Shown here: piece by piece, positions 25,966-34,988 of the stretch
How positions within the stretch are numbered: the stretch's first letter is position 1
Layout of the letters: every line of letters begins with the position of its first letter
NCBI GenBank assembly: GCA_964628285.1
Contig: CAZVNP010000006.1
Location: 1-64,000 of the forward strand
Source: JAPLDP01 sp964628285
GTDB lineage: Bacteria; Bacteroidota; Bacteroidia; Bacteroidales; JAGONC01
Direction: 5' to 3'
Length of the DNA stretch: 64,000 bases
Made by a program: the position numbers and the translations under genes
Notes under the pieces: generated by a model
Told to the model about the DNA's origin: nothing
The model's input: only the letters and a program-made list of their open reading frames with translations
Databases searched by the model: none

Positions 25966-28287
25966 ATGGTTAAAAACCTTGTCATTGTTGAGTCTCCAGC
26001 AAAAGCTAAAACGATTGAAGGTTTTCTGGGAAAAGATTTTACTGTGAAGTCGAGTTTCGGTCATATCAGAGATTTGTCAAAGAAAAACCTGAGCGTTGAT
26101 ATTAACAATGGGTTCCTTCCACATTACGAAGTCACTCCGGATAAGATAAAAGTCATAAAAGAGCTGAAGAAGCTGGCCAATGAGGCTGAACTGGTATGGC
26201 TGGCATCCGATGAGGACCGTGAGGGTGAGGCCATTTCATGGCACCTCATCGAAACGCTAAAGCTCAACAAAGACAAGATCAGGCGCATTGTTTTCCACGA
26301 GATCACGCGGGTGGCGATCACCGGTGCCATCGAGCATCCCCGCGGTATCGATATGAACCTTGTTGATGCCCAGCAGGCACGGCGTGTGCTGGATCGTCTG
26401 GTCGGTTTTGAGCTCTCGCCTATTCTCTGGAAGAAAATAAAACCCGCTCTTTCAGCGGGCCGGGTGCAGTCGGTGGCTGTCAGGCTGATCGTTGACAGGG
26501 AGGACGAAATAAAAAATTTCAGCCCTGTGTCATCATATCGTGTGGCAGGGCGTTTTGAGCTTAAGACGGGGCAGGGTGTCGCCGGCCTGGATGCCGAATT
26601 GCAGGAAAAGTTTGAAAGCAAGGAGCAGGCCATAGCCTTTTTAAATAAATGCATGACGGCACGCTTTACCGTGGAAGATGTGGAGACCAAGCCGGTAACA
26701 AAGTCTCCAGCCCCGCCATTCACCACCTCTACGCTGACACAGGAAGCCAGCCGCAAGCTGGGATTCTCCGTCGCCAACACCATGAGGATAGCGCAGCAGC
26801 TTTACGAAGCCGGTAAGATCACTTACATGCGTACCGACTCGGTCAACCTCTCCACACTGGCTCTGGCCATGGCCCGTGATGTCATCACAAAAACCTATGG
26901 GATCCCATATGTCAAGACAAGACAGTACGTCACCAGAACCAAGGGAGCCCAGGAAGCCCACGAAGCCATAAGGCCGACATACCTTGAGAATCAGGTCATT
27001 CAGGGGGATGTCTCGCAGAAAAAACTCTATGACCTGATATGGAAACGCACCATCGCATCACAGATGAGCGATGCCCTGGTGGAAAAAACAAACGTGACGA
27101 TCAGCGTTTCAAACACACGGGAACAGTTCATTGCCCGGGGTGAAGTCATAAAATTTGACGGATTCCTGAAAGTTTATTTTGAGTCGTCGGATGAAGATAA
27201 CGGGGAATCGCAGGAAGGTATGCTGCCCCCCGTGGAGCCGGGACAACCTCTGACACGTGTTCAGATACAGGCCATTCAGAAATTCACTCAGCCCCCGCCA
27301 CGTTACAGTGAGGCCAGCCTGGTGAAAAAATTGGAAGAACTGGGCATAGGCCGTCCATCAACCTATGCCCCCATCTTATCCACCATACAGAAAAGGGAAT
27401 ATGTCGAAAAGAGTGATATCCCCGGTACGGTGAGGGACTATGACCATATCACCCTGAAAAACAACTCTATCACAGAAGAGACCAAAACAGAAAAGACAGG
27501 CTATTCAAAAGGTAAACTGATACCCACCGACGTGGGGATAGTAGTGAATCATTACCTGCTTCAAAATTTTAACAACATACTCGATTATAATTTCACTGCC
27601 AGCGTGGAGAAAGACTTTGATGAGATAGCCCATGGCCGGCAGGTATGGAATAAAATGATCAGGGACTTTTATGGGTCTTTTCATAAACAAGTTGAAACGG
27701 CCCTCAGCAGCCCCGAAAAAGCAAAAGGTGAAAAGTTGCTCGGGGTGGATTCTCATACCGGTAAAAATGTCTATGTCAAATTGGGCAAATTTGGTCCCAT
27801 CGTGCAGCTGGGCGAAACCAATAACACCGTCAAGCCACGGTTTGCCGCACTGAAAAAAGAACAAAGCATCGAAAAAATCACCCTGGAGGAGGCCCTTGAC
27901 ATGTTTAAATTACCGCGTCATTTGGGGGAGTATATGGAATCGGAAGTGATCGTGGCGTTGGGTAAATTCGGCCCGTACATTAAACATCAGAACGCCTTCT
28001 ATTCACTGCCACGACAGGACGATCCCCTCACGATAACCAAAGAAAGAGCCATTCAGATTATCGAAGAGAAAAACCAGAAAGAAAAAGAAAAAATCATCAG
28101 GGAATTTGCTGAAGACGACCGGATCAAAGTACTCAAGGGACGATGGGGCCCTTACATTTCCATGGAAAAGAATAATTATAAAATACCCAAAGGGAAAGAC
28201 CCTTTGAAGCTCACGCTTAGCGATTGCCTGGCCATTGTTAAAAACACCAAACCTTCGAAGTCAAAACGTAAAAGAAAAAAAACCTGA
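25966..28287 (+). CDS. topA: DNA topoisomerase I
   Basis: Type IA topoisomerase (773 residues) that relaxes negative supercoils. The TOPRIM domain starts at residue 4 (LVIVESPAKAKTIEGFLG) with the acidic WLASDEDREGEAISWH. The active-site tyrosine is Tyr287 in GKITYMRTDSVNLS. The C-terminal part has two topoisomerase repeats without the zinc cysteines of E. coli (KLGKFGPIVQLG and ALGKFGPYIKHQ), plus a lysine-rich tail (KPSKSKRKRKKT) that should bind DNA. It has its own promoter; the arginase-like gene follows by 45 bases. Confidence 0.97.
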   Translation: MVKNLVIVESPAKAKTIEGFLGKDFTVKSSFGHIRDLSKKNLSVDINNGFLPHYEVTPDKIKVIKELKKLANEAELVWLASDEDREGEAISWHLIETLKLNKDKIRRIVFHEITRVAITGAIEHPRGIDMNLVDAQQARRVLDRLVGFELSPILWKKIKPALSAGRVQSVAVRLIVDREDEIKNFSPVSSYRVAGRFELKTGQGVAGLDAELQEKFESKEQAIAFLNKCMTARFTVEDVETKPVTKSPAPPFTTSTLTQEASRKLGFSVANTMRIAQQLYEAGKITYMRTDSVNLSTLALAMARDVITKTYGIPYVKTRQYVTRTKGAQEAHEAIRPTYLENQVIQGDVSQKKLYDLIWKRTIASQMSDALVEKTNVTISVSNTREQFIARGEVIKFDGFLKVYFESSDEDNGESQEGMLPPVEPGQPLTRVQIQAIQKFTQPPPRYSEASLVKKLEELGIGRPSTYAPILSTIQKREYVEKSDIPGTVRDYDHITLKNNSITEETKTEKTGYSKGKLIPTDVGIVVNHYLLQNFNNILDYNFTASVEKDFDEIAHGRQVWNKMIRDFYGSFHKQVETALSSPEKAKGEKLLGVDSHTGKNVYVKLGKFGPIVQLGETNNTVKPRFAALKKEQSIEKITLEEALDMFKLPRHLGEYMESEVIVALGKFGPYIKHQNAFYSLPRQDDPLTITKERAIQIIEEKNQKEKEKIIREFAEDDRIKVLKGRWGPYISMEKNNYKIPKGKDPLKLTLSDCLAIVKNTKPSKSKRKRKKT

Positions 28288-28332
28288 CCGGCATACGTTC
28301 ATAGTGTCAATTTGTAATCAATCTTCCTTTAT

Positions 28333-29511
28333 ATGGATTTCTCTGTTTACTTCGATCCCATCACCTCTTTTAATCACCTACCCCCCGACAATCCCAACAG
28401 GGAACGAATGGGCGACAGCATCAGGACCTATACCATTGAAAACGGATTTCCTGATCTTGAAGATATTGATATCGCCATTATTGGCGTGGAGGAAGACAGG
28501 AATGCGATAAACAACGCCGGTTGCGGAGAGGCCCCGGATATGGTGAGAGAAAAACTATACCGTCTTTTCACCGGTGATTTCAATGCCCGAATTGCCGATC
28601 TGGGTAATATCAAAAGGGGGAACCGGCCTGACGACACTTATTATGCCGTTACCACGGTCGTGGCAGAGCTTCTCGGGGTCAAAATTCTTCCCGTTATCAT
28701 CGGGGGCGGCCAGGAGATCACCTATGCCAACTATAAAGCCTATGAAAACCTCGGTCAAATCATCAATATCGTTTCCATTGACCCTGAATTTGACCTCGGT
28801 GAATCAGAAGATGAACCGTTCAGCTCAAAATCCTACCTGAGCCGGATCATCCTGCATCATCCTAATTTTCTGTTTAATTACACGAATATCGGATACCAGA
28901 CCTATTTCGTGGATCAGGATGCCATCCGGCTCATGAAAAATCTTTTTTTTGATGCTTACAGGTTAGGTGAAGTAAGAGCCAATATTCAGGAGGTTGAACC
29001 GCTGATACGCAATGCCGATCTGCTGACTTTCGATATGTCAGCCATCCGTTATTCCGATGCTCCCGGCAACGGTAATGCGGGTCCCAACGGTTTTTACGGT
29101 GAAGAAGCCTGTCAGATCATCAGGTATGCCGGCCTGAGCGACAAGCTGACCTCGATAGGTTTTTATGAATTGAATCCCGGATTTGACCAGCGGGAACAAT
29201 CCTCGCACCTCGTGGCACAGATGATATGGTATTTTATCGACGGCTTTTACAAGCGGAAAAAGGAACTGCCTTATAAGGACAAGGAAAATTTTGTCAAATA
29301 CATCGTTAAAATTGAAGGGCATAAAGAGGATATCATTTTTTACAAGAGCAACAAAAGCGACCGGTGGTGGATGGAGGTGAACTGTCCGGTGGATGTCAGG
29401 ATGAAATATGAACGGCATTATCTTGTCCCCTGTTCCTATAAAGATTACCAGACAGCTTGCGAAAATGATATCCCCGACCGTTGGTGGCAGGCTTATCAGA
29501 AATTGATGTAA
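28333..29511 (+). CDS. Arginase/formimidoylglutamase-family protein, metal site degenerate
   Basis: A 392-residue protein with an arginase-superfamily fold, of the type seen next to topA in Bacteroidota. The three metal motifs are recognisable but altered: IIGGGQE where enzymes have GGxHD/GGDHS, DPEFD where they have DAHxD, and TFDMSAI where they have D-x-D. By position, the first and second histidine ligands are Gln and Glu here and the last Asp is Ser, so three of six ligands differ. It may be an inactive relative or use another chemistry; the annotation 'formimidoylglutamase' seen for relatives should not be trusted. No other hut genes are nearby. Its stop codon abuts the ruvC stop with no spacer. 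Confidence 0.8.
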   Translation: MDFSVYFDPITSFNHLPPDNPNRERMGDSIRTYTIENGFPDLEDIDIAIIGVEEDRNAINNAGCGEAPDMVREKLYRLFTGDFNARIADLGNIKRGNRPDDTYYAVTTVVAELLGVKILPVIIGGGQEITYANYKAYENLGQIINIVSIDPEFDLGESEDEPFSSKSYLSRIILHHPNFLFNYTNIGYQTYFVDQDAIRLMKNLFFDAYRLGEVRANIQEVEPLIRNADLLTFDMSAIRYSDAPGNGNAGPNGFYGEEACQIIRYAGLSDKLTSIGFYELNPGFDQREQSSHLVAQMIWYFIDGFYKRKKELPYKDKENFVKYIVKIEGHKEDIIFYKSNKSDRWWMEVNCPVDVRMKYERHYLVPCSYKDYQTACENDIPDRWWQAYQKLM

Positions 29512-30069
29512 TCACCCGTCAGGTATCCTTTTCCCGGGATGATCGTTAAGATAGCCTTTCCAGCTATGATAATGCTTCTCGTCGGTCACCTGCCTTTTCT
29601 GGAAATAATGGCACAGGGCCACGGCCACAGCGTCGGTGGCATCGAGCGATTCGGGTGTCCCGGTGAAGGGCAGGAAATGCTGCACCATGGCGGCCACCTG
29701 TTCTTTGGAGGCGCTTCCCACACCCGTGATGGATTGTTTTACTTTTTTGGGCGAATACTCGAAGATGGGTATCTTCCGTGATAAAGCGGCCGCAATGGCC
29801 ACACCCTGAGCCCGGCCCAGTTTCAGCATCGATTGAATATTTTTACCGTAAAAAGGAGCTTCTATCGCCAATTCATCAGGTTTATAATCATCGATCAGTT
29901 TAAGAGTGAATTGCAGGATCCTCTCCAGCCGTACCTGATGATCGGCAAATGCATTCAGCTTCAGGATACCCATATTCTGCAAGGTGAGGGTCTGATCCTG
30001 CTGTTTTATGACACCATAACCCATGATGTTGGTGCCCGGATCGATACCCAGAATGATTCGATCGATCAT
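29512..30069 (-). CDS. ruvC: Crossover junction endodeoxyribonuclease RuvC
   Basis: Resolves Holliday junctions with RuvAB. The catalytic acidic residues are visible: D10 (LGIDPGTNIMGYG), E70 (LAIEAPFYGKN), and the pair in SLDATDAVAVALCH near the C-terminus. KQSITGVGSASKEQV is the usual DNA-binding segment. The 185-residue length is normal. It heads toward the arginase-like gene, with the two stop codons adjacent, and follows ispD by 48 bases. Confidence 0.97.
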   Translation of the reverse strand: MIDRIILGIDPGTNIMGYGVIKQQDQTLTLQNMGILKLNAFADHQVRLERILQFTLKLIDDYKPDELAIEAPFYGKNIQSMLKLGRAQGVAIAAALSRKIPIFEYSPKKVKQSITGVGSASKEQVAAMVQHFLPFTGTPESLDATDAVAVALCHYFQKRQVTDEKHYHSWKGYLNDHPGKRIPDG

Positions 30070-30117
30070 TGAATTGGAATATGACGTTATAAGGACAGAA
30101 CAAATGTAATCAAAACA

Positions 30118-30792
30118 TCAATGCGGGCGTTGTGCCATAAGCGCTTCTGCCAGCACCAGATCCTGAGGTGTGGTGATCTTTATGTTTTCCGTATCTCCCT
30201 CCACCAGACGAATGGTGACGCCCAGGGTCTCGAGCACGGTGGCGTCATCAGTGAATCCTTCACGGTCATCCTGATCATAGGCTTGCTTTATTAATGTGGA
30301 GAGAAAAACCTGCGGTGTCTGAATAATGCGGAACAGATCTCTGTTGACCGGATGATTTGAATTCTTGTTGAGTTTCCTAAGGGATTCATAACAGGGCAGG
30401 GCGGGAACGGCATGACCATGAGCTTCGGCAGCATCAAACAATCTGCAAACGGTCTCACTTCTGACCAGGGGGCGGACCCCGTCATGAATGCCGACCAGCA
30501 CACCGTCATCCACCCTGCGAAGGGCGTTCTTCACTGATTGAAAACGCGTCGGCCCGCCCGCGACAAGCTCATGGGCGACATGACAGCGGTATCTCCTGCT
30601 CAGCTGTTCCCAGGTGGTGAACATATCTGGCGGCAGAACCAGAAGAACGCGGATGTTGCTGAAGGTTGTACCGAAGATATCAAGGGTATGCATAAGCAAG
30701 GGCTTGCCCGCAAGGAGAACGAATTGCTTGGGTATCCCGGCGTTCATCCTTTCCCCTCGACCACCGGCAGCGATGATGATGCATTTATCCAA
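30118..30792 (-). CDS. ispD: 2-C-methyl-D-erythritol 4-phosphate cytidylyltransferase
   Basis: Third step of the MEP isoprenoid pathway, transferring CMP to methylerythritol phosphate. The nucleotide motif AAGGRGERMNAGIPKQF (8-24) and the substrate-binding HDGVRPLVRSE are clear, plus FTDDATVLE and the closing GDTENIKITTPQDL. The 224-residue length is normal. It sits between queA and ruvC in a minus-strand block; isoprenoids also feed the UppP-dependent undecaprenyl cycle encoded nearby. Confidence 0.96.
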   Translation of the reverse strand: MDKCIIIAAGGRGERMNAGIPKQFVLLAGKPLLMHTLDIFGTTFSNIRVLLVLPPDMFTTWEQLSRRYRCHVAHELVAGGPTRFQSVKNALRRVDDGVLVGIHDGVRPLVRSETVCRLFDAAEAHGHAVPALPCYESLRKLNKNSNHPVNRDLFRIIQTPQVFLSTLIKQAYDQDDREGFTDDATVLETLGVTIRLVEGDTENIKITTPQDLVLAEALMAQRPH

Positions 30793-30817
30793 AGCCGTCG
30801 TATTTAGGGCTGCATGC

Positions 30818-31873
30818 TCATAGTATCAGCATGGCATCACCGAAAGTGAAGAACTTATATTTCTGATCCACCGCCTCCTTGTAAGCATTCATGATAAACT
30901 CATAACCGCCGAAAGCACACCCCTGCATGAGCATAGGCGATAACGGGAGATGGAAGTTGGTGATCAACGCCGTGGCGATACTGAATTCGTAAGGCGGGAA
31001 GATGAAGCGGTTGGACCATCCCGAAAAAGGCTTGAGTTGCCCCGAGATGGAGACCGATGACTCAATGGCTTTCATGGTAGTGGTCCCCACCGCACAAATG
31101 TTCTTCTTGCGTTCCTTGGCCTTATTGACAATGTTGGCGGTCTCCTCGCTGATATAAACCTCCTCGGAGTCGGTTTTATGTTTGGTGAGATCTTCGACAT
31201 CAATGGTGCGAAAGTTACCGATGCCGGCATGGAGGGTGATCTCGGCAAAGGTGACACCTTTCAGTTCCAGCCGTTTCATCAGTTCACGGCTGAAATGCAT
31301 GCCCGCCGTGGGAGCGGCCACGGCCCCTTCCTTTTTGGCGTAAATAGTCTGGTATCTCTCCCTGTCTTCAGGTTCAATCTCACGTATCTTCTGTATCTCC
31401 GCCGGCAGCGGGGTCTTGCCTAAACGCTGGATGGTTTTTTTGAATTCGTCGTAGGGACCGTCGAACAGGAAACGCAATGTCCGGCCTCGTGACGTCGTGT
31501 TGTCGATGACTTCTGCAACCAGTGCATCATCCTCACCGAAGTATAGTTTGTTGCCGATCCTTATTTTCCTGGCCGGATCAACGAGAACATCCCACAAGCG
31601 CGATTCCTTATTCAGTTCACGTAAAAGAAAGACCGTGATTTTGGCACCGGTTTTTTCTTTCTCTCCCATCAGCAAAGCGGGAAACACCTTCGTATTGTTG
31701 ATAAGAAAGACGTCACCTTCATCGAAATATTCCAGCACATTCCGGAAATGCTTGTGCTCTATGGCCTGGGTTTTCCGGTGGAGAACCATCAACCTCGATT
31801 CGTCCCTCTGTTCAGGCGGACGATCGGCTATTAAGCCTGAGGGTAAATGAAACCTGAACTGAGATAGTTTCAT
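30818..31873 (-). CDS. queA: S-adenosylmethionine:tRNA ribosyltransferase-isomerase
   Basis: Makes epoxyqueuosine in tRNA from the preQ1 base, using the ribose of SAM. Family blocks are visible: the N-terminal FRFHLPSGLIADRPPEQRDESRLMVL, VFLINNTKVFPA, the central AAPTAGMHFSREL and TLHAGIGNFRTI, and TNFHLPLSPMLM near the C-terminus. The 351-residue length is normal. It follows truB by about 207 AT-rich bases, so it probably has its own promoter. Confidence 0.97.
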   Translation of the reverse strand: MKLSQFRFHLPSGLIADRPPEQRDESRLMVLHRKTQAIEHKHFRNVLEYFDEGDVFLINNTKVFPALLMGEKEKTGAKITVFLLRELNKESRLWDVLVDPARKIRIGNKLYFGEDDALVAEVIDNTTSRGRTLRFLFDGPYDEFKKTIQRLGKTPLPAEIQKIREIEPEDRERYQTIYAKKEGAVAAPTAGMHFSRELMKRLELKGVTFAEITLHAGIGNFRTIDVEDLTKHKTDSEEVYISEETANIVNKAKERKKNICAVGTTTMKAIESSVSISGQLKPFSGWSNRFIFPPYEFSIATALITNFHLPLSPMLMQGCAFGGYEFIMNAYKEAVDQKYKFFTFGDAMLIL

Positions 31874-32080
31874 GGAAATATTTTAGAACTTCTAATTTAT
31901 TAAAATTTACAAAGTTAATGATTTTTTAGCCAAAAATCAATATGAGCGATATAAAAATATTAACAATCTTGTTTTGATCCCCGGATAAAAAATGCAAAAA
32001 TTTCATCCTTAATTACTATCACTATATAGTGAAGTTTTAACGTATTAGGGATAAAAATGTTTTAAGAAAAAAAGGTTACA
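31874..32080. promoter_or_regulatory. AT-rich spacer between truB and queA
   Basis: About 207 very AT-rich bases with no gene. It should hold the queA promoter on the minus strand; a TTTG lies near 31912 but no clear -7 box was found. A perfect 12-base palindrome CACTATATAGTG at 32020-32031 could be a protein-binding site. Confidence 0.3.
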
Positions 32081-32791
32081 TTATAATTGAGCGAGGACAG
32101 CCTGTTTAAATTCATCTATTCCGTGGGCATCTTGCAACCGGTAATTCCCGATGGATGTTCTGGTCAGTGAGGCGAGATAGGCTCCGCATGAAAGTCTGTG
32201 ACCGAAGTCATGGACCAGCGAACGGATATAGGTCCCTTTGCTGCATTCAACGATGAAGTCGACGGTGGGCATGTCGATGTTGATGAATTCAAATCTTTTT
32301 ATGGTGACCTGCCGGGGTGTAAGCGCCACTTTGATATTTTTTCGTGCATAGCTGTAGGCCGGTTTGCCTGCCACTTTTAACGCGGAATACACCGGGGGGA
32401 TCTGATCGATGGTGCCGATAAATGATTGCCGTGCTTTCTCGAGAAGTGCCGGTGTGATATGGCCAATGGGGTAATGATGATCGGGTTCACTATCGCCATC
32501 ATACGTGGGTGTGGACGCTCCCAGCATCAGCGTTCCGTTGTATGTCTTGTCCAATGCTGCAAATTCGCTGATCCGTTTTGTCGCTTTTCCGGTACACACG
32601 ATCAATAAACCCGTTGCCATCGGATCAAGTGTGCCGGCGTGACCGACCCTGATCTTTTTAACACCTGAAACCTGACAGATAAAGTTGCGGAGGTGCCTGA
32701 CCACTGCAAATGAAGTCCACCCCGGCGGTTTATCGATCAAAAGGATCTCACCGTTAACAAAATCAAATTTCCTGTCGGCAGGCAGTTCCAT
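32081..32791 (-). CDS. truB: tRNA pseudouridine(55) synthase
   Basis: Makes pseudouridine 55 in the T loop of tRNAs. The catalytic Asp56 lies in VGHAGTLDPMATGLLIV; LIDKPPGWTSF and the YSALKVAGKPAYSYAR segment are typical, as is GTYIRSLVHDFG. At 236 residues it lacks the longer C-terminal PUA domain of the E. coli enzyme, as is usual in Bacteroidota. It is in the ftsX-DUF3098-uppP-truB block, 27 bases after uppP. Confidence 0.96.
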   Translation of the reverse strand: MELPADRKFDFVNGEILLIDKPPGWTSFAVVRHLRNFICQVSGVKKIRVGHAGTLDPMATGLLIVCTGKATKRISEFAALDKTYNGTLMLGASTPTYDGDSEPDHHYPIGHITPALLEKARQSFIGTIDQIPPVYSALKVAGKPAYSYARKNIKVALTPRQVTIKRFEFINIDMPTVDFIVECSKGTYIRSLVHDFGHRLSCGAYLASLTRTSIGNYRLQDAHGIDEFKQAVLAQL

Positions 32792-32818
32792 GATATATAT
32801 ACCGGTATTCTTAACAGG

Positions 32819-33604
32819 TTATAATGAGATGACCACAACCACTAGACCTATGATCAGGCAGTAGATGGCGAAATAGATCAGTTTACCTTTCTTGACGATC
32901 CGTATCATCCAGCGGCATGCCAGCAGGCCGCTGATAAAAGCGGCTATGAATCCTATGACCAGTGGTAAAAAGCCTATGCTTCCCGTTGTCATGCCCCGGT
33001 GACGCCAGATCTCCATCAGGTTGGCACCGATCACAGGTATGAGCACCATCAGGAATGAAAAACGGGTCACTTCTTCCCTTTTGTCACCCAGCAACAATCC
33101 CGTTGAGATGGTGGCTCCCGACCGTGACAGCCCCGGCAGCACGGCAACGGCCTGGGCTATGCCGATGATCAGGGCATCCGGATAGGAGATGCTTCTTTTT
33201 CCGGGCTTATGAATGTGAGCCAGTACCAGCAAAAGAGCGGTCACCAGAAGCATGACACCCACAAAAAGGACATTGCCGGTGAACAGGCTCTCAATCCGGT
33301 CGGAGAAGAAAAATCCTGCGATAATAACGGGTATCATGGAAAACAAAAGTTTGAGGACGGTTGTGCTTTGCTCATCGCGGCGGAAAGTGAAGAATGATTG
33401 GGCCAGTGACAGGATGTCACGGTAAAAGACGACGATCGTGCTGAGAACGGTGGCTCCGTGAACGGCAACGGTGAAGGTCAGGTTTTCTTCGAGCTTCGTT
33501 CCCAGAAGGACTTCTCCCAATTCGAGATGACCGCTGCTACTGACAGGAAGAAACTCAGTAAGCCCCTGTATCAAACCCAGGATAAGTGCCGCTAACCAAT
33601 TCAT
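32819..33604 (-). CDS. uppP: Undecaprenyl-diphosphatase
   Basis: Membrane enzyme (also called BacA) that converts undecaprenyl diphosphate to the monophosphate lipid carrier for cell-wall building; gives bacitracin resistance when abundant. The active-site motifs are visible: GLTEFLPVSSSGHLEL (13-28) and PGLSRSGATISTGLLLG. About eight hydrophobic segments over 261 residues are typical. It sits 18 bases downstream of the DUF3098 gene. Confidence 0.97.
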   Translation of the reverse strand: MNWLAALILGLIQGLTEFLPVSSSGHLELGEVLLGTKLEENLTFTVAVHGATVLSTIVVFYRDILSLAQSFFTFRRDEQSTTVLKLLFSMIPVIIAGFFFSDRIESLFTGNVLFVGVMLLVTALLLVLAHIHKPGKRSISYPDALIIGIAQAVAVLPGLSRSGATISTGLLLGDKREEVTRFSFLMVLIPVIGANLMEIWRHRGMTTGSIGFLPLVIGFIAAFISGLLACRWMIRIVKKGKLIYFAIYCLIIGLVVVVISL

Positions 33605-33622
33605 TTATCCCTTTGTTGCTGA

Positions 33623-33904
33623 CTAATCCCGTGGTTTTCTGATAATGGCATACAGATCGATCATGTAACCCAATAAAATCAAGATGGGGGCCAGCGTGAT
33701 ACGGCGGGGACTGAAAATTTTCTCATTGAAGACATTGGGATCTTTCGATCCGCCACCGATCATCAGGAGAAATCCGATGAAGATCAAAGCCAGTCCGATG
33801 ACAATGATCAGATAATTCTGCTTTTCAAGCGCAAATTCAACCGGTTTGGATTCAGCAGCTTTGGGTTTATTGGTGACAGCCGGATTGCCTTTTTTTTGTT
33901 TCAT
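33623..33904 (-). CDS. DUF3098 membrane protein
   Basis: A 93-residue protein with a charged N-terminus and two membrane helices (NYLIIVIGLALIFIGFLLMI and TLAPILILLGYMIDLYAII), matching the DUF3098 family, which in Bacteroidota is found right after ftsX. It is only 4 bases downstream of ftsX and 18 bases before uppP, so it is most likely co-transcribed and related to the cell envelope. Function unknown. Confidence 0.88.
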   Translation of the reverse strand: MKQKKGNPAVTNKPKAAESKPVEFALEKQNYLIIVIGLALIFIGFLLMIGGGSKDPNVFNEKIFSPRRITLAPILILLGYMIDLYAIIRKPRD

Positions 33905-33908
33905 GGAA

Positions 33909-34787
33909 TTAATAATATAATTTATCAGTATTTATCCTTAAATACTTCATAACGGCTAAATAAGTCGATATCCACGTGAATATTATCCCAAGAATAACCA
34001 CCAGGGCGAACAAAGTTAAAAATAATTTGTAATCCTGTAATTCAATCAGCTCGGGTAATTGTTTCTGCACTATATAAAGGAGACCTGTCAGTAGCATGAT
34101 AGCCACCAGCGCCGCAAACATTCCCTGGATGACACCGCGAATGAGAAAGGGTTTACGTATAAAGCCCTGGGTGGCTCCCACCAGCTGCATGCTCCTGATA
34201 AGAAATCTCCTGGAATACACCGACAACCGGATGGTGTTGTTGATCAGTGCGATGGCAATAATTAACAGCAGCGCACTGAATCCCAGGATGAAAAAACTGA
34301 TCTTCTTCAGATTTTCATTCACGATGTTGACCAGTGATTTTTGATAAAAGACCTCCTTGACACTGTTGTCGGACAACAACACCTGTTCGATCTTCTGAAT
34401 GCTGTCGTTATTGGCATAACTGGCTTTCAAATACACGTCGATGGAAGGTAAAAGGGGGTTGTATCCCAGGAAGGAAATGAAGTCCTCACCCAGGTCCTTT
34501 TGAAGCATCTCCGCAGCCTTCTCTTTCGTGATGTACTCGGTGCTCTTCACATAAGGTGAAATGTCAAGCCTTTTTTGAAATTCGAGGATGCGGGTTTCCT
34601 TCACATCATTTTTCATGATGACGGATAGGCTGATATTTTCCTTGACATAATCGGAGAGTTTCCTTGCGTGAAGAATGATCAATCCCAATAAACCCAACAT
34701 AAAGAGGACCAGGGAGATGCTGATAACGGTGGTCACATAGGATGTTTTCAGCCTGCGGCGATGATATTTTTCTTCAAACCCTGGCAT
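33909..34787 (-). CDS. ftsX: Cell division protein FtsX
   Basis: ABC-type membrane subunit that works with FtsE to control peptidoglycan hydrolases at the division site. 292 residues with one N-terminal helix (about 17-37), a large periplasmic loop (about 40-165, VIMKNDVKETRILEFQK and YITKEKAAEMLQKDLG), and three more helices in the last 130 residues. The MQLVGATQGFIRKPFLIRG coupling segment is characteristic. ftsE is not adjacent, as common in Bacteroidota. It heads the ftsX-DUF3098-uppP-truB group. Confidence 0.95.
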   Translation of the reverse strand: MPGFEEKYHRRRLKTSYVTTVISISLVLFMLGLLGLIILHARKLSDYVKENISLSVIMKNDVKETRILEFQKRLDISPYVKSTEYITKEKAAEMLQKDLGEDFISFLGYNPLLPSIDVYLKASYANNDSIQKIEQVLLSDNSVKEVFYQKSLVNIVNENLKKISFFILGFSALLLIIAIALINNTIRLSVYSRRFLIRSMQLVGATQGFIRKPFLIRGVIQGMFAALVAIMLLTGLLYIVQKQLPELIELQDYKLFLTLFALVVILGIIFTWISTYLAVMKYLRINTDKLYY

Positions 34788-34946
34788 GTATTGAAACAGT
34801 CATGCGAAAATACGCATTTTTATATTAACGGTGATCCGACATCCGGTTTGCGTGACAGTTATTTCCATGCGATAACGGACTTGCTGCTCCGGCTCAATGA
34901 TCAAACGGCGCTGAAGGGAAATGGCATCCGATTGACATGTTTTTAC

Positions 34947-34954
34947 TAACTTCG
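34947..34954 (+). promoter_or_regulatory. Possible -7 element of leuS promoter
   Basis: TAACTTCG, one mismatch from TAnnTTTG, 34 bases upstream of the leuS ATG. No good -33 element was found at the right distance. Confidence 0.3.
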
Positions 34955-34988
34955 CAGGCTATAATGGCAAAACCTATTTTCAGGCATA

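Noticed and set aside
26124..26783. Minus-strand frame of 219 codons
   Set aside because: Shadow of topA; serine- and arginine-rich low-complexity translation.
34761..34949. Plus-strand frame of 62 codons in the ftsX-leuS spacer
   Set aside because: Starts inside ftsX, no recognisable family, and covers the probable leuS promoter.
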